A stretch of DNA of 38,519 nucleotides from a virus. The notes under the pieces are model-generated. The model was not told where the DNA came from, did not search any database, and saw only the letters and a program-made list of their open reading frames with translations. Shown here in pieces: positions 33,157 to 38,519 of this stretch. The DNA lies in the IMG/VR virus record IMGVR_UViG_3300027901_000013, positions 1 to 38,519 of that record. One strand, written 5' to 3'. Within the stretch, counting starts at the first letter, position 1; every line of letters begins with the position of its first letter. The position numbers and the translations under genes are program-made.

Positions 33157-33225
33157 ATATTAATATTTATCTAAGTTTCCTTATTTTAGGATATTACTTT
33201 TATATTGGATTACTCTCATTATTAT

Positions 33226-33291
33226 TTGCCTAGGAGAGAGTGTTCTGTCACTCGGGCTCTCGATGATTAGGTATTAACCGAGTGACTGTAA
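33226..33291 (+). ncRNA. Structured leader with two mutually exclusive hairpins
   Basis: GTCACTCGG (33247-33255) pairs perfectly with CCGAGTGAC (33278-33286), ending 5 bases before the ATG at 33292. The same GTCACTC segment can instead pair with an upstream GAGAGAGTG (about 33234-33242), together with CTCTC (33257-33261), inside an outer TGCCTA/TAGGTA stem. The region is much richer in G+C than its surroundings. The two folds exclude each other, an attenuator- or riboswitch-like logic. No ribosome-binding site is seen before the ATG. Confidence 0.45.
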
Positions 33292-33897
33292 ATGGAATAT
33301 AGAAACCTAGAAGTTAAAGATATACAACCCTGCTGGTCTTGTAATTCTAAAGGACATAATTATGAAGTAATAGGTAGATATAAAATTACTAATATTCCAT
33401 TTATTGAATATGAAGGTAATGCTATTAATTATTTTAAGTGGTTAAAGACACATAATAAGAATAGCTATGATGGAATAATCACATTACCTAATAAAGGTAA
33501 GATATACATTGAGTATAAGTTTAGACATTGTAATAGAGTCTATCATAGCTGGGTTATGAAGGACTGGTTACCTAGGAAAGCTGATATTATAGTTACTAAT
33601 AATAAGAATGTAATATCTTATCAAGATAAGCGGTTATTAGAGTCTAATCATAAGAAGCTAATGACGTTATCTGAATTAATTGTCTATATTGGTAAGTTTG
33701 TTAGAAATATTCTTCACCCTAGCAAATATACTAATATGAACTATGAAAACATAGATGCTTTGAGTATGGGAACTAGTGGAAATAAAATATTCTATGATAG
33801 ACTAACTGATTGGAAAGATAAATACAAACAGAGAAACTTAGAAACAGTAGATGATTACATAGACATGATACTAGAGATAATTCACCTTTTAGTATAG
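33292..33897 (+). CDS. Unknown 201-aa protein, possible PD-(D/E)XK nuclease
   Basis: An N-terminal CWSC motif lies near residue 14. 'SYDGIITLPNKGKIYIEYKF' (about 62-81) has the spacing of the D...ExK core of PD-(D/E)XK nucleases: D65, then E79 and K81 on adjacent strands. A later segment 'ADIIVTNNKNVISYQDKRLLE' could be the following strand and helix. The C-terminus is helical ('NLETVDDYIDMILEIIHLL'). No Gln/Lys of the fourth motif was identified. It is isolated by a terminator and structured leader before it and a motif pair after it, so it is expressed separately. Function is unsettled. Confidence 0.45.
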   Translation: MEYRNLEVKDIQPCWSCNSKGHNYEVIGRYKITNIPFIEYEGNAINYFKWLKTHNKNSYDGIITLPNKGKIYIEYKFRHCNRVYHSWVMKDWLPRKADIIVTNNKNVISYQDKRLLESNHKKLMTLSELIVYIGKFVRNILHPSKYTNMNYENIDALSMGTSGNKIFYDRLTDWKDKYKQRNLETVDDYIDMILEIIHLLV

Positions 33898-33967
33898 AAT
33901 GGAAAACTATACTGATTTATCAGTTATCGTGTCTATAATCGCATATCGTTAAATTGATGTAGCAGAC

Positions 33968-34018
33968 TCCTACTATAGGAAATTTATTAAGAAATAGTCT
34001 AAGTTTCCTATAGTAGGA
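33968..34018. repeat. Inverted pair of 13-bp motif copies (15-bp stem)
   Basis: TCCTACTATAGGAAA (33968-33982) and TTTCCTATAGTAGGA (34004-34018) are perfect reverse complements separated by 21 bases. They form the longest perfect inverted repeat made of the motif in this window. The rest of 33898-34078 has no gene; a GAGG sits 8-10 bases before the ATG at 34079. Confidence 0.75.
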
Positions 34019-34078
34019 CTATGTTTATATTAATATAAGAGTTATTGCTTAGAATATCATAACAAGAGGATATTAATA

Positions 34079-34723
34079 ATGAGTAATTATGTATTAAGCT
34101 CAGAAGTACGTCTTCTGGTAGGATTAACTCAATCAGACATTAGCAACGATGATCTAGATGATTTAATAGAACTAGCTACTCAATTTTGTATACGTGATCT
34201 TACTATTAGCGTTAGAGACGAATGTCCTACAGGAAGCATAAATGGAGTTAATAAGACATTCGAAGTAGCTCATTACCCCATAGCTGATATTTCTGGTAAT
34301 AAAACTGTAGGAGCAGAGGATATAACAGTCTATACATGGGGAGATAAGGAGAATCCAGCTACTAAGTCATCTATATCAGTTAGTACAGTATACGATAGAG
34401 ATGGTATTATAGTAGTAACCACGGCACCATCTGGAACATTTGAAGCGTTGAGTATTGATTATAGTTACACTCTAGAAGAGAATATTGACTGGGAGTTAGT
34501 AAAGATGGCTGTAGCATACTTAACTGGTTACATATTTGCTATTAAGAAATTCACTGTCGTTCCAGATAGTCTCAGTCGAGGTCCAATCAGATTTAGGTAT
34601 TATACTAAACCCTATAATGAATATTTATCAAAATACTATGAATTAATGAATCAAGTAAAGTCTAAGAGACATATAAAGAAAAGTACAGTTGATATGACGT
34701 TAGATAGGAAGAGATTGAGTTAA
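34079..34723 (+). CDS. Head-tail adaptor (connector) protein
   Basis: The 214-aa product has an N-terminal 'YVLSSEVRLLVGLTQSDISNDDLDDLIELATQFCIRDLT', a helical bundle typical of gp6/gp15-type adaptors. A beta insertion in the middle ('GSINGVNKTFEVAHYPIADI...VYDRDGIIVVTTAPSG') is followed by helices ('DWELVKMAVAYLTGYIF'). These proteins bind below the portal as a 12-fold ring. The order adaptor, stopper, completion and terminator protein is the standard connector series. Start chosen from 'AGAGGATATTAATAATG'. Confidence 0.7.
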   Translation: MSNYVLSSEVRLLVGLTQSDISNDDLDDLIELATQFCIRDLTISVRDECPTGSINGVNKTFEVAHYPIADISGNKTVGAEDITVYTWGDKENPATKSSISVSTVYDRDGIIVVTTAPSGTFEALSIDYSYTLEENIDWELVKMAVAYLTGYIFAIKKFTVVPDSLSRGPIRFRYYTKPYNEYLSKYYELMNQVKSKRHIKKSTVDMTLDRKRLS

Positions 34724-34724
34724 T

Positions 34725-35108
34725 ATGTCATCATTTAGAAACACAGATTGGATAGTTAATAAATTAATAGAGGATCAAGGGCAGGATATTATTATCTATA
34801 ATAACAGCATATCAGTAGATGGTAATGGTAATGTAATATCAGAGACTTTCAGTAATACTATAGAGACCAAAGCATGGGTAATGGTATTTGGAGGACTGCT
34901 AGAGAGTTATGATCTTCTAGGAGGTTATCATACAGAAGGGGATTATTCTGTATGTGTTAGTAATACAGTAGCAGTTAATCCTAATGATATCATTATTCTT
35001 AAGGATGGTACTAGGTTAGAGGTTAGAGAGATTATATCTCATTATGAATTTAATGATGTACAATATAGAGAACTAATATCTAGAAGAGAAGGGGAGAGAG
35101 AAACTTAA
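34725..35108 (+). CDS. Head closure/stopper protein
   Basis: The 127-aa product forms a beta-barrel-like pattern: 'QDIIIYNNSISVDGNGNVIS', 'TKAWVMVFGG', 'GDYSVCVSNTVAVNPNDIII', 'GTRLEVREIISHYEFNDVQY'. 'HTEGDYSV...NPNDIIIL..GTRLEV' fits the SPP1 gp16/HK97 gp7-like stopper family that plugs the head after packaging. It starts one base after the adaptor stop and overlaps the next gene. Confidence 0.65.
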   Translation: MSSFRNTDWIVNKLIEDQGQDIIIYNNSISVDGNGNVISETFSNTIETKAWVMVFGGLLESYDLLGGYHTEGDYSVCVSNTVAVNPNDIIILKDGTRLEVREIISHYEFNDVQYRELISRREGERET

Positions 35109-35518
35109 TGATTAAAATAACAATTAAAGGAATACAAGATGCTAAGAATTACTTAGGTGATGTTAGTCGTAGTATAGGATATTATGCTACTACTGGTACT
35201 AAAAACGCTGGTGATTTCTTAGTTAATAGGATTAGAGCTAGAGCAAGTAGTGAATATGCTGATAGTCTAGAAGTAGTTACTGATTATGCTATGATGAGAA
35301 CATTAATAGCTCCTTCACCAGAATCAATAAAAGATAAAGAAACTAAAGCTAAGTCTACTTATTCATGGAGGTTCTGGAAATGCCCTTACTGGAAATGGGT
35401 AGCTAAAAAGAAACTTAGTGGTATTTCATTTGAACCTATGTTAGAAGTTATAGTAAGCGAATCTCTTAAAGAGATAAAGGAGATAATAGTAAGAACAATT
35501 AAAGAAGGTATAATGTAA
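35108..35518 (+). CDS. Tail completion protein (HK97 gp10-like)
   Basis: The 136-aa product begins 'IKITIKGIQDAKNYLGDVSRSI', resembling the N-terminal 'G.......L........' strand-helix of HK97 gp10 proteins. It continues with a long helix and the aromatic cluster 'YSWRFWKCPYWKWVAKKK', and ends in a helix. It is encoded between stopper and terminator, the usual site. It overlaps the stopper stop by one base. Confidence 0.6.
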   Translation: MIKITIKGIQDAKNYLGDVSRSIGYYATTGTKNAGDFLVNRIRARASSEYADSLEVVTDYAMMRTLIAPSPESIKDKETKAKSTYSWRFWKCPYWKWVAKKKLSGISFEPMLEVIVSESLKEIKEIIVRTIKEGIM

Positions 35519-35519
35519 T

Positions 35520-36407
35520 ATGACATTCTCAATTAATAACCTTAAAGAGGAAATACGTGATACTTTAAGAGTTTATCTCTATCCTCAGAATACAGTAAGC
35601 GATACAGAAGTAGCGTTATCTGATACCATATCTGTCTACAAGGTAGCACAATCATTTAAATCATATTCAAAGTTTTATTCAACTGTTAATCCTTTTAAAT
35701 ATACCATTCCTGTAGATGTAAAACTTAGGAAATATGGTACACCAGACGGTAATGTATTCATTAGTATACAATCATCCTCTAGTGGAGAACCATCTGGTAC
35801 TACTATAGGACATTGTACAATAGCAGTAGGAGATGTATCATCTAGTAGCTTTAGTGTTAATAGTGGTTCTATAGTAATTACAAGCATGATAGGTTCTAAT
35901 ACAGAATATTTCTTATGTATAGAACCTCAGTCTAACGCTTCTACAGTAAATTACTATAGTACACAGAAATATAACACAGATAAGTATATGATTGGTAGTC
36001 TAAGCGTTTATAACGGATCATCTTGGAGTACTACTACAGGGGATATATATTTTGATATAGATAATCCAAACTGGATATATACAGGATTTCCCAGATCAGA
36101 TATTAGTAAGTATTCATTTCCACGTCTTGCAATAGACGCTATATCTAGAAGAGTAGACCAGAGATGGATCAATATAGAATTAGCTGAATACACTATAGAC
36201 TTTACTTTAGTCGCCTACAGTTATTACCCAGATGAACTAGATGATATATTATCCTATGCTGATAGAGCATTATTCAAGGAAAGAGCTAACTTCACTAATA
36301 TCAAACGACTGGATAGTGGAGAGATGACACCTGTAGAAGTTCTAAGAGATAATCTATTTTCCAGAGCTATGAGATACAACTTAGTTGTTAAAATGACGAA
36401 TGAATAA
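35520..36407 (+). CDS. Tail terminator protein with an inserted beta-sandwich domain
   Basis: In this 295-aa product, the N-terminal ~35 residues ('INNLKEEIRDTLRVYLYPQN') and the C-terminal ~110 ('FPRLAIDAISRRVDQRWINI...YSYYPDELDDILSYADRALF') look like two parts of a tail terminator. The terminator caps the tail and joins it to the head. Between them (about 40-185) lies a beta-sandwich starting 'VAQSFKSYSKFYSTV' with 'GTPDGNVFISIQSSSSGEPS', a fold used for carbohydrate binding or surface display. Typical terminators have no such insert, so the domain may project from the neck. It overlaps the protease gene by 8 bases. Confidence 0.6.
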   Translation: MTFSINNLKEEIRDTLRVYLYPQNTVSDTEVALSDTISVYKVAQSFKSYSKFYSTVNPFKYTIPVDVKLRKYGTPDGNVFISIQSSSSGEPSGTTIGHCTIAVGDVSSSSFSVNSGSIVITSMIGSNTEYFLCIEPQSNASTVNYYSTQKYNTDKYMIGSLSVYNGSSWSTTTGDIYFDIDNPNWIYTGFPRSDISKYSFPRLAIDAISRRVDQRWINIELAEYTIDFTLVAYSYYPDELDDILSYADRALFKERANFTNIKRLDSGEMTPVEVLRDNLFSRAMRYNLVVKMTNE

Positions 36408-38322
36408 TAGGGTTTGTATAAGAAACTTTAATAAATATATAACTACTTATTTGAATAACAAAGCTAATGTGATGTATATGATAGAAGATAAGAATCTATT
36501 TGAAGAAGTACTCTATACTCAAGTAAGAGTTAAGGTAGCTAATACTGGTGGTAGTGGAACTGTTATATATTCAGAGAAGAATAATAAAGGAGTATATTCT
36601 ACTTATATCCTTAGCTGTTTTCACGTTATCAATGATGCTCTTCAAGTTAAAGAGGATTATGACCCTAGATATGGTATCGATAGAAAGAAAGAAATGAGAC
36701 AGTTAGTAACTGTAGAATTCTTTGATTATTTAAACGTGCCTCATGGACATAGACCAGTAAGTTCATCAGTAGATGCTGATATAGAATGTTATGATAAGGA
36801 CCACGATATGGCTTTATTAAAACTAAGAACTAAGAGCAAAGTTACTAATGTAGCAAAGTTATATCCTAGAGATAAAATAAGCAATATACAACTAATGGAT
36901 AGAGTAATAGCTGTAGGAGCAGCATTACTACATGATCCTATTATAACAAGTGGAAGAATAACCCATATGGGAGATCAGATAGATTATAAAGACTATTGGC
37001 TTTCAAACTCAGCTATCATTTATGGAAACTCTGGCGGTGCAATATTTACTGAGATAGAAGGTAATTATTATTTTATTGGAATACCATCAAGGATAGACGT
37101 AGCTGGATGGGGAGTACCAATATGTTATGATAAAGATACTGAAGTCTTAACAGAAGACGGATGGAAATACTTTAAAGATTTAAACAATGAAAAATTAATT
37201 ACTTTAAATAAAGATGGAAAGATAGAATATCATTACCCTTCTAAGAAAGTTATAGTTCCATATAAGGGAGAGATGTATCATTTTAAAGGTAGAAAAATAG
37301 ACCTTAATGTTACACCTAATCATTATTTATATGTTAGCAAATCAAATAAAAAAGGTATAATACAGGAGCCTAAATTTATAAAAGCAATGGATTTAACCCC
37401 ATCTAATAATATATACATGTATTCTAGCGGAGAATGGAATTGTGATAATCCAAAAGAGATAATCATTCCAATGCATAAAAGCTCTATAGGTCAAATAAAT
37501 CCAGAAAAGAAAATAAACGTAAAGGAATGGCTTAAGTTTTTAGGATATTATATTGCAGAGGGAAACTTGGAAAGATGGGCAGTTAATATCACACAAGCGA
37601 CAGATTCTGTTTACTACAATGATATAGTAAATATAATTCAGAAGATAGGATACACTCCTCACTGTTATGGTAATCATATCAAAATATTTAATACAGGATT
37701 AGTTAGATATTTAGAACAATATGGTAATTCAGCATCAACAAAACATCTTACATCTAAGGAGCTTAATCTTCATCCTGACTCGATAGGTATATTATTAGAG
37801 AATATGATAAATGGAGATGGTAACTGGAGAAATAATTATGTAACTTATTTCACCTCTTCTAAATTATTAGCAGATGATGTACAGGAACTATGCCTTAAAA
37901 TGGGAATAGTAGGAAGAATATATAAAGAAAAAGGTAGACCTTTTATAATTAGAGATAAACATTACATTTCGAGAGATGGATACAGAATAGTTATTGGAAA
38001 ACAAACAAGATATGTTATAAACCCCAAACGTAATCTTATAAAAGAAAATTACAAAGGAAATGTATTTTGTGCTATAGTTCCTAACCACACACTATATGTT
38101 AGAAGAAATGGTAAACCAATATGGTGTGGAAATACACATATGGGTTACTTCTCTCCTATAAACAGAGTATATGAATTCCTAGACGAACAGAAGTTTGCAT
38201 TCGTATACGATAATTCACTTACAGAAGAGCAATGTGAGGAAGAAAGAAAGAAACTTAAAGAAGAAATGGAACGGTACTTTAGATTTGCACCATCTACATC
38301 AAAGAAAGAAAAGAAGAAATAA
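36400..38322 (+). CDS. Trypsin-like serine protease interrupted by an intein
   Basis: The 640-aa precursor holds catalytic residues His75 (LSCFHV), Asp136 (DHDMALL) and Ser211 (YGNSGGAIF), a complete trypsin/HtrA-type triad. Residues 242-578 are an intein. Splicing would join GWGVPI to THMGYFSPINRVYEF, leaving a protease of about 303 residues with a charged C-terminal tail. There is no signal peptide, so it acts in the cell or virion, perhaps in capsid or tail maturation or host-protein cleavage. A separate prohead protease exists upstream, so this is an additional enzyme. Its ATG overlaps the terminator gene by 8 bases. Confidence 0.85.
   Translation: MNNRVCIRNFNKYITTYLNNKANVMYMIEDKNLFEEVLYTQVRVKVANTGGSGTVIYSEKNNKGVYSTYILSCFHVINDALQVKEDYDPRYGIDRKKEMRQLVTVEFFDYLNVPHGHRPVSSSVDADIECYDKDHDMALLKLRTKSKVTNVAKLYPRDKISNIQLMDRVIAVGAALLHDPIITSGRITHMGDQIDYKDYWLSNSAIIYGNSGGAIFTEIEGNYYFIGIPSRIDVAGWGVPICYDKDTEVLTEDGWKYFKDLNNEKLITLNKDGKIEYHYPSKKVIVPYKGEMYHFKGRKIDLNVTPNHYLYVSKSNKKGIIQEPKFIKAMDLTPSNNIYMYSSGEWNCDNPKEIIIPMHKSSIGQINPEKKINVKEWLKFLGYYIAEGNLERWAVNITQATDSVYYNDIVNIIQKIGYTPHCYGNHIKIFNTGLVRYLEQYGNSASTKHLTSKELNLHPDSIGILLENMINGDGNWRNNYVTYFTSSKLLADDVQELCLKMGIVGRIYKEKGRPFIIRDKHYISRDGYRIVIGKQTRYVINPKRNLIKENYKGNVFCAIVPNHTLYVRRNGKPIWCGNTHMGYFSPINRVYEFLDEQKFAFVYDNSLTEEQCEEERKKLKEEMERYFRFAPSTSKKEKKK
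37123..38133 (+). mobile_element. LAGLIDADG intein in the protease gene
   Basis: The 337-residue intein begins at Cys242 with block A (CYDKDTEVLTEDGW). Block B has 'TPNHYLYV' (TxxH). Homing-endonuclease motifs are WLKFLGYYIAEG (377-388) and LLENMINGDGNW (about 466-477), both with acidic catalytic residues. Blocks F/G read 'AIVPNHTLYVRRNG...WCGN', ending at Asn578 before Thr579. The penultimate residue is Gly rather than His, a known minority form. It lies about 30 residues after the catalytic Ser, in a conserved core strand. Confidence 0.85.
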
Positions 38323-38473
38323 TATACACTAGAAAGTAAATGACTTAGTAATTATTCTCTTTTCTATTACCTTTTTAGTTCTCTTGTCTATCATAGCATT
38401 ACATGATAATTATTTAACATAATTATACATTCCAATGTATGTTACATTTAAATAATAGATATTAATTATCGTT
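38323..38473. other. Intergenic region with operator-like palindrome
   Basis: ATACATT-CC-AATGTAT (38425-38440) is a perfect palindrome with 7-base arms. The palindromic octamer ATAATTAT occurs twice near 38406-38426. T-rich tracts (38355-38380) could end the preceding transcript. Together this suggests terminator then promoter/operator of the next gene. Confidence 0.4.
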
Positions 38474-38519
38474 ATGATGGTGATAACAATACCAGCAGGG
38501 AAGTTGAATAAACCTAAAA
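38474..38519 (+). CDS. 5' end of a gene leaving the window (partial)
   Basis: Two ATG codons (38474, 38477) and a GTG (38480) open a frame with no stop to the edge, reading MMVITIPAGKLNKPK. No clear ribosome-binding site was seen, and 15 codons are too few to assign a function. The operator-like palindrome upstream supports a gene start here. Confidence 0.3.
   Translation, partial: MMVITIPAGKLNKPK

Larger units (their letters stand above)
309..34018. repeat. Dispersed 13-bp near-palindrome TCCTA(CTA/TAG)TAGGA, 18 exact copies
   Basis: Exact copies start at 309, 713, 924, 10184, 11583, 12540, 14085, 15816, 16278, 17025, 17113, 17190, 17394, 17497, 28373, 29981, 33968 and 34006. Near matches start at 908 (TTCTACTATAGAA), 1824 (TCCTACTATACGA), 16099 (TCCTACTGTAGGA), 29045 and 31340 (TCCTATAGTAGAA) and 29066 (TCCTATAGTAAGA). 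Only the 13-bp core is conserved; flanks differ at every copy, so it is not an insertion element. Copies occur in both orientations, between genes and inside genes. In coding DNA it is read as PIVG/PTIG or SYSR/SYYR; the third frame would give TAG stops and is not used. A 13-mer in 38 kb should occur well under once by chance. Confidence 0.9.

Noticed and set aside
33226-33291. Possible tRNA in the GC-rich leader
   Set aside because: No cloverleaf, no T-loop sequence and no acceptor pairing; the hairpins fit a leader RNA better.
903-34010. Recurring CTAAGTTTC(C) near gene ends (about 903, 2351, 14690, 33172, 34000)
   Set aside because: The reverse complement, GAAACTTAG, is frequent simply as Lys/Leu codons in these genes, so enrichment between genes was not convincing by eye.
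35799-35812. ACTACTATAGGAC in the terminator gene as a motif copy
   Set aside because: The left arm lacks TCC; it fits chance occurrence in AT-rich coding DNA.

Overview
The window is a 38.5 kb, AT-rich stretch of a head-tailed dsDNA virus or provirus (Caudoviricetes-like) and carries most of the virion morphogenesis module. I read it as archaeal rather than bacterial. Arg is written mainly AGA/AGG and Ile often ATA. Several leaders have TATA-box-like sequences. The spikes carry a 'YIIRK.G..YEA.NG.TG..DYS' module that I associate with archaeal beta-helix proteins. Two accessory genes look like archaeal families: an aKMT-like lysine methyltransferase and a DUF2153-like protein. Shine-Dalgarno sites (GGAGG) are common. 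All family assignments come from reading motifs, without database searches. No integrase, tRNA, CRISPR array or portal gene was recognised.

Layout. 1-900: small plus-strand genes (a frameshifted HTH-like gene and a 37-aa zinc ribbon) and repeat-rich non-coding DNA. 939-2894 (minus): large and probable small terminase. 2941-15656 (minus): tail module read right to left, namely tail tube, tail assembly chaperone with a canonical -1 frameshift site, tape measure with about 28 copies of a 19-residue repeat, a hub protein with inserted LamG-like domains, two small genes and two paralogous beta-helix spikes. 15657-15903: divergent promoter region. 15904-28222 (plus): a ligase-like protein whose catalytic motifs look degenerate, a DUF2153-like protein, beta-rich virion-type proteins, a methyltransferase, a YkgJ-like Cys-cluster protein and two very large proteins built largely of a 14-residue hydrophobic repeat. 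28281-33092 (plus): prohead protease/scaffold, two coiled-coil proteins and two paralogous major capsid proteins. 33119-36407 (plus): terminator, a structured leader, a possible nuclease, then head-tail connector genes. 36400-38322: a trypsin-like serine protease interrupted by a LAGLIDADG intein.

The most unusual signal is at DNA level. A 13-bp near-palindrome, TCCTA-(CTA or TAG)-TAGGA, occurs 18 times exactly, plus near matches, in intergenic DNA, in ribosome-binding sites and inside genes. Within genes it is read as PIVG/PTIG or SYSR/SYYR, avoiding the one frame that would create stops. Six exact copies plus one variant lie in the ligase-like gene, with another just upstream. Copies are absent from the spike/hub block (939-10183) and the large-fibre block (17510-28372). 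It behaves like a selected genomic address tag (compare cyanobacterial HIP1, KOPS or DNA-uptake sequences) rather than a transposable repeat.
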